A DNA stretch of 64,000 bases, from assembly GCF_927798115.1 (NCBI RefSeq), contig NZ_CAKMMG010000005.1, positions 124,001 to 188,000 on the forward strand, read 5' to 3'. The stretch comes from Paenibacillus auburnensis. GTDB lineage: Bacteria; Bacillota; Bacilli; Paenibacillales; Paenibacillaceae. Each line of letters begins with the position of its first letter. The stretch's first letter is position 1. Below the pieces are notes generated by a model. It did not search any database and had not been told where the DNA came from. It saw nothing but the letters and a program-made list of their open reading frames with translations. A program made the translations under genes and the position numbers. This document shows positions 43,498 through 51,749 of this stretch, piece by piece.

Positions 43498-44697
43498 TTA
43501 ATATAACAGCGTATTACTCTCCCGCTTCACACTGAAGCTGTACATTACACCATCCAGATTATAGGAGGCTTCAATGGCCGGCGCCTCCCCGCGGCTCTCA
43601 AAGGTAATGACCCCCGGCCTTGGTCCGTTCTTGTCCAGCATATAATCCTCCAGCCGGATACCGTACAGCTTATCGGCGATAGCAGCGGCTGCGCTCTGCA
43701 GCTTGGCATTATCCATCTCCAGCAGCTGCCTGTCATACTCAGCAAGCTTCTCAGGATCGGTAGATGGAATAACGTTCAGAGAATAATCGGACGCATCCAG
43801 GACAGCATTCGTAGCATAATCCAAAGTAACAGATATGGGTGAACCTGCAGCCGTGCCATAGATCAGAGTAATTTCATCGCCTGCGCCTTCTATGGTGAAA
43901 CGGAGGACTTTGGTCAACGCCTCTTCCCCGCCGCTTCTAAGCAGCCTGATCGCCTGTAATCCGGCTTCCTTTAATTCCTCACTAACCTCGTTCTGGTCCA
44001 TATCGAAGCCTGCCCGGACATATGCTCCGTTTGTAAAGTTAATGTCCGCATCTTCTGCATGCACAACATTCTGAATCTCAACAGTCTTATTGGCCGTACG
44101 TCCATATACGGCGTAACGCGTTAATCCCGTAGCCTGAAATTCCCGCTTATACCCGAGCTCCTGCAATTTTTGCCGGGCATCATCGATCAGCTTGCTGCCG
44201 ATTTCTCCCGGCCCATACGAAGCACACATGCTGTACATAGTAACTTCCCCCGTTTCCTTGCTAATTTGGAAAAATGCGTAGGAGTCCGATTGTTCGCTCT
44301 CTCTGTAAACGAGCTGTACGTAGTCCTTATTTCCCTCCCGCACCATCTTTTCAAAAGGAAGCTTCTTGCCAAGCTGCTTTTGCATCAGCTGCTCCGCATT
44401 CTTTTTTAGCGCTTCATCGGTAAGCACAGGATTATCCTCTGCCGGCCGGGTAATGCCTGCTGAGGTTCCCTCTTTTGCGGGCATACTGTTCAAGTACAGC
44501 GCTCCGGCTCCTGCCAGCACCAGGACAACGGCAGCTGCTGCCAGCAAGCCCCGGAACCTGTATCCGGCTTTGGCTTGGCCCGGCCTGCCCTGCTGTACAC
44601 GCCGGATCACCTTTTCAGCAGAGGAATCCGTAAATTTCGGCTCCTGGAACGGCCCTTTGCGTGCCTGTTCATACCACTGCGGCTCATGCTCCTCCAT
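43498..44697 (-). CDS. membrane-anchored protein paired with the ECF sigma factor (possible anti-sigma factor)
   Basis: 399 residues from the ATG at 44697, which has GGGGG eight bases upstream; the GTG at 44700 is possible. A cytoplasmic N-terminus of about 50 residues precedes one membrane helix (GLLAAAAVVLVLAGAGALYL) and a ~320-residue extracellular part with two YcdB-like repeats (for example YVQLVYRES and FFQISKETGEVTMYS). Overlap with the sigma gene and the single-span topology suggest an anti-sigma factor. No ZAS zinc motif is visible, so this is inferred from context. Confidence 0.65.
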   Translation of the reverse strand: MEEHEPQWYEQARKGPFQEPKFTDSSAEKVIRRVQQGRPGQAKAGYRFRGLLAAAAVVLVLAGAGALYLNSMPAKEGTSAGITRPAEDNPVLTDEALKKNAEQLMQKQLGKKLPFEKMVREGNKDYVQLVYRESEQSDSYAFFQISKETGEVTMYSMCASYGPGEIGSKLIDDARQKLQELGYKREFQATGLTRYAVYGRTANKTVEIQNVVHAEDADINFTNGAYVRAGFDMDQNEVSEELKEAGLQAIRLLRSGGEEALTKVLRFTIEGAGDEITLIYGTAAGSPISVTLDYATNAVLDASDYSLNVIPSTDPEKLAEYDRQLLEMDNAKLQSAAAAIADKLYGIRLEDYMLDKNGPRPGVITFESRGEAPAIEASYNLDGVMYSFSVKRESNTLLY

Positions 44698-45356
44698 CAC
44701 TTCATCCCCCTTAGTTTGTCCTGGACTTTATGCCGCGCACGGTGCAGCCTTGACTTGACGGTTCCCGGAGGCAGCCCGGTCAGACCGGCGATTTCATTAA
44801 CCGACAGCTCTGCCTTCAGGTCAAGCACCAGCACCTCGCGCAGCTTCTCCGGCAGCTTCATGATGATGTCCCAGATGTCCCTCGTCTGCTGGTTACCCAG
44901 ATATTCCATCTCCGCCGAACGCGAAGTGCCAAGCTTTTGTTCCACCAAGGTGCCATGCTGTCCAGCTTCTGCCCCTTGCCGCTCCTCGTACACAGGCGTA
45001 AGGCTCTGAATCCCGCCGCCCCACAGGCTTGTGCGGAAAAACCGTGATTTCCGGTACGAGAAAACCGTGTTGCGTGCGATCGTAAACAGCCAGGCTTTCA
45101 AGCTGGAAGTTCCCTTATACGTGCCAATCCGGTAAAAGCATTTCACGAATACTTCCTGCGTGAGGTCATCCGCCTGCCCGGCATTTTTGGTCAGATAGTA
45201 GATATAGTTCCAGATATCATTTCCGTACAGGCCCATTACCTGCCGCAGCTGATCTTCATTCATGGTCTCGGCATCCTTCAGCTCATCCGGCGTATCCCGT
45301 TCATCCCGTTTTTCCCGTTCAGCCCACTTATTCAGCTCCAGGTCCAATTGCACCAC
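44697..45356 (-). CDS. ECF-type RNA polymerase sigma factor
   Basis: 219 residues, GTG start with GAGGTG overlapping. Region 2 is seen in IWNYIYYLTKNAGQADDLTQEVFVKCFYRI and SSLKAWLFTIARNTVFSYRKS; region 4 in KLPEKLREVLVLDLKAELSVNEIAGLTGLPPGTVKSRLHRAR. A Gln/Glu-rich linker of about 55 residues is longer than usual. It precedes its probable regulator with overlapping stop and start codons. The regulon and inducing signal are unknown; cell-envelope stress is the usual one. Confidence 0.92.
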   Translation of the reverse strand: MVQLDLELNKWAEREKRDERDTPDELKDAETMNEDQLRQVMGLYGNDIWNYIYYLTKNAGQADDLTQEVFVKCFYRIGTYKGTSSLKAWLFTIARNTVFSYRKSRFFRTSLWGGGIQSLTPVYEERQGAEAGQHGTLVEQKLGTSRSAEMEYLGNQQTRDIWDIIMKLPEKLREVLVLDLKAELSVNEIAGLTGLPPGTVKSRLHRARHKVQDKLRGMK

Positions 45357-45453
45357 CTCACTTTATACGACCCCGTTATCAGGCAAAAGGTTCCCTTTAT
45401 TTTCTATTTTATGGTTTGGTCTTAGAGCCAGTTAGAGCCAATATAACAGAAAA

Positions 45454-45483
45454 AAATGACCTCCGTATCTCCGGAGATCATTT
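45454..45483 (-). terminator. terminator of the GntR/ABC operon
   Basis: AAATGA-C-CTCCG pairs with CGGAG-A-TCATTT around TATCTC. The minus-strand 3' flank is TTTTTT. Confidence 0.8.
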
Positions 45484-45503
45484 CGAGGGCTCATAAATAA
45501 TTC

Positions 45504-46151
45504 TTAGATATCCTTGGCAGCAAACACACGCAGCGAAATCAGATAGGAGCAGAACAGAACCAGCACATAGCCGAGACCCGCAATAACCGGAAGCAGAATG
45601 CTGTCCGTCTTGCCTGTACTCACCCAATGCGACAGGCCAGGCAACCACTCTACCAGCTTAGAAGCCGCGCTAACACTAAGCATAATCAGCATGATGAAGA
45701 CAAAATTGACCACCTGCGTCCCCTTCCGGCCCAGCCAATAATAGAGAGGGAGGTAGAATGATGCAAGCAGCGGAAAAGCGGCAAGGCATAGGGCAAGCTC
45801 TCTCCAGGCAAGAGGGCCGGTTGTCCGGCCGGACAGGAACGCGACCAGGTATAGCAGCATCGTACATACCAAGCTGACCAGTCCGTAAGGCAGAATTGCC
45901 AAATATTTGGCCAGCACCAGCTGCTGTCTGGGAACCGGAAGGCTGATCAGAAATTTTTGATTATTCTGCTGCACGTCGAGTGTACAGGAATTGATAAGCA
46001 GAATCATGGCAGGGAACAGGGCGAACAGTGTATAGCCGTCAAAATTCGTATAGCCCATAACCAGGTAATACGGGATAAGCAGCAGCATAAACTTTTGCAC
46101 GAGGATGAGGTCTTTACGGATCAGATACAGGGAATTATACACGTATATCAC
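45504..46151 (-). CDS. ABC-2 type transporter permease
   Basis: 215 residues with six hydrophobic helices (about 20-38, 42-60, 88-112, 118-140, 145-165, 188-210). QQNNQKFLISLPVPRQQLVLAKYLAILPYGL is the usual cytosolic turn of bacitracin-type ABC-2 permeases (DUF3169/ABC2_membrane_5 type). It overlaps the ATPase gene and is the last of three genes under a GntR/YtrA regulator. Such systems respond to cell-wall antibiotics or peptides. Substrate unknown. Confidence 0.82.
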   Translation of the reverse strand: MIYVYNSLYLIRKDLILVQKFMLLLIPYYLVMGYTNFDGYTLFALFPAMILLINSCTLDVQQNNQKFLISLPVPRQQLVLAKYLAILPYGLVSLVCTMLLYLVAFLSGRTTGPLAWRELALCLAAFPLLASFYLPLYYWLGRKGTQVVNFVFIMLIMLSVSAASKLVEWLPGLSHWVSTGKTDSILLPVIAGLGYVLVLFCSYLISLRVFAAKDI

Positions 46152-47004
46152 TTCCTTTTACCGAAAAATACATAATTTCCTCCAAGCTGGGCGTCTCGCA
46201 AATAGCCGTTTCCTTTAAGTAACGCTCTCCCTCACTCCGGTTCTGGATCAACCCCTCGAAGCCGTGCGCACTCTCCCGGATACCGAGAAATAAGCGGCGG
46301 ACGTCGCGGTCGAGCAGTTCCTTACCGCCTTTGACCAGCAGATATTTCTCGGCCAGCGCCTCCTTCATCTCATGGAACACGATCCGCCCGTCGTTAATGA
46401 ACACAATATAATCGGCAATCCGGTCCAGATCTGTTGTGTTATGCGTTGAGAAAATAATCGACTTCCGCTCGTCCTGAATATGCTCCGTAAGCAAATCCAG
46501 CAGCTCTCTGCGGAACACCGGATCAAGCCCTGAAGTAGGTTCGTCCATAATGAGCAAATCTGCCCCATGCGACAAAGCTATTGCCAGTGAAAACTTAACT
46601 TTCATCCCCTTGGACAGATCTTTGATCTTCTTGCCCGGGGACAGCTTGAACAGCTCCTGATATTTTCCGTATGTATCCTCATCCCAGCGGCTGTAGAACG
46701 GGGCAATCACCTTTTTCATCTGCTTAACCGTAAGCTGCTCGTAGTATATATTCTCGTCGGATACGTAGCCGATCCGGTCTTTATTCGCCGGCAGATGCTC
46801 CTTGTGATCCAGCCCAAACAACTGAATCTCTCCCTGGTCGGGATGAACCATGCCCATGATCATCTTGATCAGCGTTGTTTTGCCTGCCCCGTTTGGGCCG
46901 ATCAGTCCGGTAATATACCCTTCCTTCACACCCAGTGAGATATCCTGCAGCTGAAAATGTCCATAGCTCTTGTGCAGGTGATCCAGTCTGATGCAATCAC
47001 TCAT
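46135..47004 (-). CDS. ABC transporter ATP-binding protein (YtrB/BcrA-like)
   Basis: 289 residues. Walker A GLIGPNGAGKTTLIK, signature IKDLSKGMKVKFSLAIAL and Walker B LLIMDEPTSGLDP are complete, and the switch histidine is in FSTHN. The C-terminal ~70 residues are typical of the family with GntR partners. It overlaps the regulator by four bases and the permease by 17, making one operon. It energises the single permease, presumably as a homodimer with two permease copies. Confidence 0.92.
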   Translation of the reverse strand: MSDCIRLDHLHKSYGHFQLQDISLGVKEGYITGLIGPNGAGKTTLIKMIMGMVHPDQGEIQLFGLDHKEHLPANKDRIGYVSDENIYYEQLTVKQMKKVIAPFYSRWDEDTYGKYQELFKLSPGKKIKDLSKGMKVKFSLAIALSHGADLLIMDEPTSGLDPVFRRELLDLLTEHIQDERKSIIFSTHNTTDLDRIADYIVFINDGRIVFHEMKEALAEKYLLVKGGKELLDRDVRRLFLGIRESAHGFEGLIQNRSEGERYLKETAICETPSLEEIMYFSVKGSDIRV

Positions 47005-47381
47005 TCCTGTTCCTCCTCGTATAGCAGCTTCAGCATATCTGTAAGCTCAGCATAATTGAGACCCAGCATTCTGCTCTCGTCAATGATCTCCTTCAGCTTC
47101 AGCTCCAGCATCCTTAGACGCTGCTCTTTGATAAATTCCTGATCCGCCCCGGACACAAAGGAACCCTTGCCGACGATGGAGTTGATCAGCCCTTCCCGCT
47201 CCAGTTCCTCGTAAGCCCGCTTCGTCGTGATCACACTGATCTGCAGCTCCTTGGCCAGCTGGCGGATGGAGGGCAGAGGCGTTCCCGATACAAGCTCCCC
47301 CTGCAGAATCAGCTGACGGATCTGGGCCACAATCTGGGCATATATCGGCTCCCCCGATGTACTTGAAATCAATATGTTCAT
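47001..47381 (-). CDS. GntR-family regulator (YtrA type)
   Basis: 126 residues, the short YtrA form: an N-terminal winged helix PIYAQIVAQIRQLILQGEL, LPSIRQLAKELQISVITTKRAYEELEREGLI and GKGSFV, then only a short helical dimerisation tail. YtrA regulators repress their own operon, which encodes an ABC transporter, and are relieved by cell-wall antibiotics. The 21-bp palindrome just upstream is its likely operator. Confidence 0.92.
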   Translation of the reverse strand: MNILISSTSGEPIYAQIVAQIRQLILQGELVSGTPLPSIRQLAKELQISVITTKRAYEELEREGLINSIVGKGSFVSGADQEFIKEQRLRMLELKLKEIIDESRMLGLNYAELTDMLKLLYEEEQE

Positions 47382-47418
47382 GCTGCGGCACCATCATCCT
47401 TACGTTAATTGTATTTAG

Positions 47419-47439
47419 TGTATATATGTAATATATACA
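47419..47439. promoter_or_regulatory. operator palindrome of the YtrA-type regulator
   Basis: TGTATATAT-GTA-ATATATACA is a perfect dyad with 9-bp arms, about 40 bases before the GntR gene start. It has the spacing of known YtrA sites. Confidence 0.75.
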
Positions 47440-47463
47440 TTATATGAGGACGTGTCAATTCCA

Positions 47464-47496
47464 AAAAAATAAGGGCTGCGAAAGCTCGCACCCCTT
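47464..47496. terminator. terminator-like hairpin
   Basis: AAGGGCTGCGA pairs with TCGCACCCCTT (one mismatch). A TTTTTTT-type flank lies on the minus strand. Confidence 0.6.
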
Positions 47497-47596
47497 GATC
47501 TCTATTCAAAATAAATACGCTAAAATCCCTATTCCTCCCACCCCAAAAATCATATCTTTCCGATTGTGAGGTTATTCCATCTTTATGTCAACACAG

Positions 47597-47628
47597 AAAA
47601 AAGGCCCACACAATCGTTAATCGTGGGC
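47597..47628 (-). terminator. terminator after the amidohydrolase gene
   Basis: GCCCAC and GTGGGC enclose an ATTAACGATTG-type loop with TTTTTT after it on the minus strand. Confidence 0.75.
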
Positions 47629-47668
47629 ATAATTCGTACATTCATATATTCGTATACACTATAATGTT

Positions 47669-49006
47669 TTAGCTAATCTTCGAATGAACCAGCAGCCGTT
47701 TGATCGAGCGGTTAGCCTCTTGCAGCACGGTGTCTTTATCCACGGTCTTTAACAGTCCTTTATCCATCAGGATTTTACCATCGACAATCGTCGTCTCCAC
47801 ATCCGCGCGGGTGGCGGAATAGACGATGCGGGAGATCGGGTCGATATCATAGGAAGGGAAGGTGTGGAAGTTGTAGAGGTTCAGGATGGCCAGGTCGGCT
47901 TTTTTGCCTACCTCGATGCTGCCGATCTTGTCTTCCATACCTACTGCCTTGGCGCCGCCGATGGTTGCCATCCGGAACACGCTGCGTGCATCCATGGTCG
48001 TCGGGCCATGATGCGGTTTCTGGATGATCGCCGCCAGCCGCATTTCGTTGAACATATCCAGGTTATTGTTGCACGGCGCGCCGTCAGCTCCCAGACTGAG
48101 GTGAACGTGGTCATGTAGCATACCCGGCGTATCCGCAATACCTGAAGCCAGCTTCAGATTGGAGCCCGGGCAGTGGCTGACATGCACTCCGCGGTCCCGC
48201 AAAATCCGCTTCTCCTCCGCATCCAGCCACACGCAGTGTGCCAGAATCAGGCGTTCATTCGCCAGCCCTAAGTGATCCAGATACACAACGTTGCGCATGC
48301 CGGTCATCGCCTGGACGATTTCGATTTCCCCCTGGTTCTCGGAGGCATGAGTGTGTACTTTGACGTTATAACGCGCCGACAGGTCACGCACCTCCTTCAA
48401 CAGCGGCTCGGTGCAGGAGATGACAAAACGCGGCGAGAACGCGTACTGAATCCGCCCGTTGTCATAACCGTTCCATTTCTCCAGCAGATCCACACTCTCC
48501 TGAAGGGATGCCGCTGTATCCTCCTGCAGCGCTTCTGGAACATCGCCGCCCTTCTGATCCATCATCACCTTGCCGGAGAGGGCGCGAATGCCGCTTTTGG
48601 CTATCGCTTGAAACGCAAAATCCGTATGGTTGACCGTCTCCATATCAACAATCGTCGTCGTACCGCTGGAGATCAGCTCTCCAATCCCCAGCATGGCGGA
48701 ATAGTACAGCGAATCCTCATCATGCGCCGCCTCCAGCGGCCAGATCCGTTTACGCAGCCAGTCCATCAGCTCTAAGTCATCACCTTTGCCGCGGAAGAGC
48801 GTCTGGCAGAGATGGATGTGCGTCTGTACAAAGCCGGGAATGACCGTACGGTTCGTCGCGTCAATTACCCGTTCATCCCCCTGCGCCGTAAGGCCGCTGC
48901 CGATTTCAACAATCAGGCTGTCTTTAATCCGAATATCTCCATGAAAGATCTCTTCCTGTTTGTTCATCGTAATAATCTCTGCGTTTTTGATCAGAATGTT
49001 CGCCAT
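47669..49006 (-). CDS. amidohydrolase (COG0402), probable 8-oxoguanine deaminase
   Basis: 445 residues, full family length. Metal and active-site motifs: PGFVQTHIHLCQTLFRG (HxH), VKVHTHASENQGE, LILAHCVWL and LSLGADGAPCNNNLD, as in the SsnA/AtzB/guanine deaminase-like group. By sequence alone it could be a deaminase of several purines or S-adenosylhomocysteine-type substrates. The variant purine riboswitch directly upstream, in a Paenibacillaceae-like genome, favours 8-oxoguanine, converted to urate-type product. The ATG follows GAGGGGGA. It is a one-gene transcription unit. Confidence 0.75.
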   Translation of the reverse strand: MANILIKNAEIITMNKQEEIFHGDIRIKDSLIVEIGSGLTAQGDERVIDATNRTVIPGFVQTHIHLCQTLFRGKGDDLELMDWLRKRIWPLEAAHDEDSLYYSAMLGIGELISSGTTTIVDMETVNHTDFAFQAIAKSGIRALSGKVMMDQKGGDVPEALQEDTAASLQESVDLLEKWNGYDNGRIQYAFSPRFVISCTEPLLKEVRDLSARYNVKVHTHASENQGEIEIVQAMTGMRNVVYLDHLGLANERLILAHCVWLDAEEKRILRDRGVHVSHCPGSNLKLASGIADTPGMLHDHVHLSLGADGAPCNNNLDMFNEMRLAAIIQKPHHGPTTMDARSVFRMATIGGAKAVGMEDKIGSIEVGKKADLAILNLYNFHTFPSYDIDPISRIVYSATRADVETTIVDGKILMDKGLLKTVDKDTVLQEANRSIKRLLVHSKIS

Positions 49007-49056
49007 AACCCGATTCCCCCTCGTTCAATTCACAGTTTGCTTCATGCAGATAACAC

Positions 49057-49154
49057 AAAAAGGCTACAAAAATATGCCGCAGCATATTTTCGTAGCCAGA
49101 AATTTACGGTTCCCGGTAGAGACCCTTAAACCAATTATTAAGGATATACGAAAA
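49057..49154 (-). promoter_or_regulatory. variant purine riboswitch with overlapping terminator, probable 8-oxoguanine riboswitch (ON switch)
   Basis: On the minus strand P1 is TTTTCGTA (49154-49147) with TACGAAAA (49094-49087); P2 is CCTTAA/TTAAGG (49143-49138 and 49129-49124); P3 is CCGGGAA/TTTCTGG with loop CCGTAAA. The core TCTCTACCGGG, CCGTAAAT and CTACG match the guanine-riboswitch consensus. By my alignment to the xpt aptamer two near-invariant bases differ: U48 is C and A73 is G, while C74 is kept. The 3' strand of P1 and the bases before it also form GGCTACGAAAATATGC pairing with GCATATTTTTGTAGCC plus a T-run (to 49057). Ligand binding should therefore block termination. Confidence 0.85.
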
Positions 49155-49157
49155 AAA

Positions 49158-49184
49158 GGATTATTCAATTGCCCTTGAATAACC
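49158..49184 (-). other. 5' leader hairpin before the riboswitch
   Basis: GGATTATTCAA and TTGAATAACC (one bulge) form a stem only three bases upstream of P1, near the predicted transcript start. It may protect the 5' end or insulate aptamer folding. Confidence 0.5.
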
Positions 49185-49186
49185 CC

Positions 49187-49216
49187 ATGATAAACGAAAG
49201 ACAAACTATATGTCAA
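49187..49216 (-). promoter_or_regulatory. promoter of the riboswitch/amidohydrolase transcript
   Basis: On the minus strand TTGACA (49216-49211) and TATCAT (49192-49187) are 18 bases apart. Transcription would start around 49180, just before the leader hairpin. Confidence 0.7.
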
Positions 49217-49612
49217 TATTATTAACATCAATTAGGTGTTAAATGAGAGAAAAATGCGTTTTGTTTCTCAAAATCCAAGTAATATGTAATGTTTATTAAC
49301 ATAATCTACCCATTTACTTCCAAATACACCCTCTTCAAATAAGTCTACGGTTTGAATGAGTGTATTTACTGCAATAGATTGGCTCAGTATCTGCGGTAAA
49401 TCTCTTTCTATTGTATTTTGTACATCAGATTTCCGGGATTCAGGTCAAAACCACCTTTTTCACCGAGTTCTGTTGTATAAAGTGCAGTAGATTCAGTTTT
49501 ACACATGATTTTGAGGGAATCTGCTGCAGGAAGTGCAACAGATTCCATCTTAACCTATATGAACGGAATTCGGAGGGAAGCACAATCTTTGTAGCGGTTA
49601 ACAGTACATATC
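49217..49612. repeat. intergenic stretch with degenerate repeats
   Basis: No gene is visible. Two related blocks, GTTGTATAAAGTGCAGTAG-ATTC and CTGCAGGAAGTGCAACAG-ATTCC, lie about 51 bases apart (near 49472 and 49522). A looser copy around 49375-49435 contains TTGTATTTTGTAC and CAGATTTCC. Function unknown. Confidence 0.45.
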
Positions 49613-50137
49613 CTATGCCCCTTCTACAATCAGCACCTTCTCAAACACGGGAAAACTCACTGCCCGGTGCGGAAAAAACACTTCGCCCCTGCGTTCATAG
49701 CCGAGACTCGGATATAAAGCCAGCGCCCGGGTATTCTTCGAATAGGTATCCAGCCGGATGCTGCTGTAGCCTTCCCTGCGTGCATGCTCTTCGGAAAAAG
49801 CGATCAGCTTGCGTGCAATGCCCTTGCCCTGCACCTCGGGATGAACCGCCAGCCGGTGCATGATCAGATGCCGCCCCTGCTCCTGGGACCACTGAATGCT
49901 CTGATAGAGCTCACTCGGATGCTCGTCCAGCACAATAATGCCGGCAATGGCTTCATTATCTATGTAGGCGTATAATGTCCCCCGTTCAATATCCTGTGCG
50001 ATGACTTCCCGGTTAGGATAGCTGTCATCCCATTGGTCACTTCCGCCTGCCTGCATGGCTTGTACGCATTTGGCAATCAGCTCCATAATCTCCCCGGTTT
50101 CCTCTGCCAGTGCCTTGCGGATCTCGTTATTGCTCAT
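49613..50137 (-). CDS. GNAT-family N-acetyltransferase
   Basis: 174 residues. The acetyl-CoA-binding motif is clear: RHLIMHRLAVHPEVQGKGIARKLIAFSEEHARR (Q/RxxGxG/A as QGKGIA), followed by SIRLDTYSKNTRALALYPSLGYERRGEV. The motif and spacing place it in the ordinary GNAT superfamily. The substrate is not predictable. It is a single gene; the ATG is preceded by a GGAT-rich, moderate site. Confidence 0.88.
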   Translation of the reverse strand: MSNNEIRKALAEETGEIMELIAKCVQAMQAGGSDQWDDSYPNREVIAQDIERGTLYAYIDNEAIAGIIVLDEHPSELYQSIQWSQEQGRHLIMHRLAVHPEVQGKGIARKLIAFSEEHARREGYSSIRLDTYSKNTRALALYPSLGYERRGEVFFPHRAVSFPVFEKVLIVEGA

Positions 50138-50380
50138 GGTATCCCTGCTTTCCTGCCTAAAGTTTTGAACCCGTCAAAGATTCTTTAGAGAAGTCTATCA
50201 TATCCGGGAGCAAATTCAATAGAGGGCCTGGTATCTTAGCACGGCAAGGCTCTTATTTGTTTAGCAGGCACAAAGGAAGGCGGGGAGCTTAGCAGCCTAT
50301 AGAGGAAGTAGGGGAAATCGCAGGCTAAGCTCCCTCTATAGACTATTTCTCACCCTTCTTACCGTTGTCCTCCTGCCTTA
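50138..50380. other. gap with interleaved inverted repeats
   Basis: Arms GGAGCTTAG (50284-50292), CTATAGAGG (50297-50305), CTAAGCTCC (50325-50333) and CCTCTATAG (50333-50341) are in the order A, B, A-prime, B-prime. As RNA on either strand this could fold as an H-type pseudoknot or as either of two exclusive hairpins. No gene is visible here. Confidence 0.6.
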
Positions 50381-50785
50381 TCAGCCCAGCTCCAGCTTAT
50401 GCCCGTCCTCGAAGCCCTTGGCGAAACCGGCGTCGAATCCCACGTTGTATGCTTCGGTGTAGCCCTGCTGAAAGGCGTCTCCCGGCGGCGTTTCCGGAGG
50501 GACGCCCAGGTCCGGGGGGAGCGGAACTACCTGCGGTACCGGCGGAGCCTCGATGACCGGCACGACCTGTACCGGCGGCTGCACCACTACCTGCACTCTC
50601 CGGGCAAGCCGGCGGCGGAGTCTTCTTTTCTTGCGCAGCAGAAGTCCTCTCTTAGTAGTTTTGCCATAACGGAGCTTACGGGTTTTACGGCCGGCACCTC
50701 TGCGGATTTTGGCCTTCCTGGTCAACAGCAGGACTCGTCTGCGGGCTGCCCTGCCTGAACGCTTGATCGCTTTCTTTCTCTTCAT
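50381..50785 (-). CDS. very basic small protein with Pro-rich middle and GxxxG-type acidic tail
   Basis: 134 residues from the ATG at 50785, with AGGAGG upstream; the ATG at 50809 contains that site. Residues 1-63 are about half Lys/Arg (MKRKKAIKRSGRAARRR...). Then comes a Pro/Val stretch (about 65-100) and an acidic, aromatic tail DAFQQGYTEAYNVGFDAGFAKGFEDG with a four-residue GY/GF periodicity. The tail resembles the N-terminal GYxxGYxxG of the CgeB-like proteins. I know no family. It may bind an anionic spore or DNA surface. It is the last gene of a four-gene run. Confidence 0.7.
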   Translation of the reverse strand: MKRKKAIKRSGRAARRRVLLLTRKAKIRRGAGRKTRKLRYGKTTKRGLLLRKKRRLRRRLARRVQVVVQPPVQVVPVIEAPPVPQVVPLPPDLGVPPETPPGDAFQQGYTEAYNVGFDAGFAKGFEDGHKLELG

Positions 50786-50789
50786 CCTT

Positions 50790-51092
50790 CTACTCCTCCT
50801 GTACTCCATGTACTTTGGAGGTTCCGTTTGCGCATGCCGTGCTTAGCCATGGCGCAGCAGGAATTCCCCGTTTGGGCTGATGCAGCGAAATACCGGACAT
50901 CATCCGGCACATGGCGCTTTGATATTGGCTTAGGATTCTGATATTGTCACTCAGCTTGCGGGCCGTCAGCTCCGATTGCCCCGTAATTTCGGCGATACTC
51001 TCCAGAATCGCAGCGAGTGCGGCCTGGCTGCGGGCGATGGAGCGGATCATCTCCAGCTTGACGGCGTGTTCGGAGAGAAGCCCGCCGCTCAT
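50790..51092 (-). CDS. small helical protein of unknown function
   Basis: 100 residues, almost entirely helix-forming in the first 70 (KLEMIRSIARSQAALAAILESIAEITGQSELTARKLSDNI split by polar turns). The C-terminus is Pro/Gly-rich. The ATG overlaps the stop of the gene upstream by four bases, so it is translationally coupled in the run 51749-50381. I do not recognise a family; a coiled-coil assembly partner is plausible. Confidence 0.6.
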   Translation of the reverse strand: MSGGLLSEHAVKLEMIRSIARSQAALAAILESIAEITGQSELTARKLSDNIRILSQYQSAMCRMMSGISLHQPKRGIPAAPWLSTACANGTSKVHGVQEE

Positions 51093-51430
51093 TTGCTGTC
51101 GTCCCCGAAATTGAAGCCGTCACCGGACATGCCGCCGAAGCCTTCGCCGCTTTCCTCTTCACCGCTGCCCAGTACTGCTTTTAAGTTGCTGTACAGCCCA
51201 TTTTCCAGCTTGGTCAGCCCCTCTACCATTTCCACAATCACCTCATGGATGGAGAGGGATTCCTTCAACTGCTCTTCATGGCTGTCGAACGATCTAGCAT
51301 GGATATGATGCTGTGTCCACTGCTTTACCTTTTCCGCTTCCACCGCTTTGGCCTCGAGAATCATCGCGATGTTCCACTGGATCGTAGCGGTTGACTCCAG
51401 CATTTGCAGAAAAGCCTTTTCTCTGCTCAT
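51089..51430 (-). CDS. small helical protein with Gly/acidic tail, unknown function
   Basis: 113 residues. The first ~85 are predicted helical with regular hydrophobic spacing (MLESTATIQWNIAMILEAKAVEAEKV, LSIHEVIVEMVEGLTKLENGL). The last ~25 are Gly, Glu and Phe-rich (GEEESGEGFGGMSGDGFNFG). No family is recognised. It couples by overlap to the gene downstream. Like its neighbours it may be a structural or assembly component rather than an enzyme. Confidence 0.6.
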   Translation of the reverse strand: MSREKAFLQMLESTATIQWNIAMILEAKAVEAEKVKQWTQHHIHARSFDSHEEQLKESLSIHEVIVEMVEGLTKLENGLYSNLKAVLGSGEEESGEGFGGMSGDGFNFGDDSK

Positions 51431-51455
51431 TTTCCGCCTCCTGCCTGCTTAAGCG

Positions 51456-51749
51456 CTACTCTTCTTCCTGACCGCTTAATTCTTTGATTACCCGGCCTAC
51501 CCCTTCGGCCATAGCTTCTTCCAGATCAGCAATAGCATTCAAATAGGCAATGATATTCTTGTTGACCTGACCGTGACTTTCGACCAGTCCGCTGAATCCG
51601 CCGAAATCAGGCTCCGCATCCGGCAGATCATGGACTATTTGTGACATACGGACGGCTACGTGGCGTTCGGCGTCAAGAATCCGCGCCATTTGTTCGTGCG
51701 TATGGGCCATGTGCTGCAGCACCTTGGTTATTTTATTCTGCACCTTCAT
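51456..51749 (-). CDS. small helical protein of unknown function
   Basis: 97 residues from the ATG at 51749 (AAGGAGAC directly before it); the longer frame to 51860 is unsupported. It is helical throughout (KITKVLQHMAHTHEQMARILDAERHVAVRMSQIV, then NKNIIAYLNAIADLEEAMAEGVGRVI). Its pattern of MARILDAE followed by a short acidic/Gly stretch and another helix resembles that of the 113-residue protein downstream, so the two may be distant paralogues. Family unknown. Confidence 0.6.
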   Translation of the reverse strand: MKVQNKITKVLQHMAHTHEQMARILDAERHVAVRMSQIVHDLPDAEPDFGGFSGLVESHGQVNKNIIAYLNAIADLEEAMAEGVGRVIKELSGQEEE

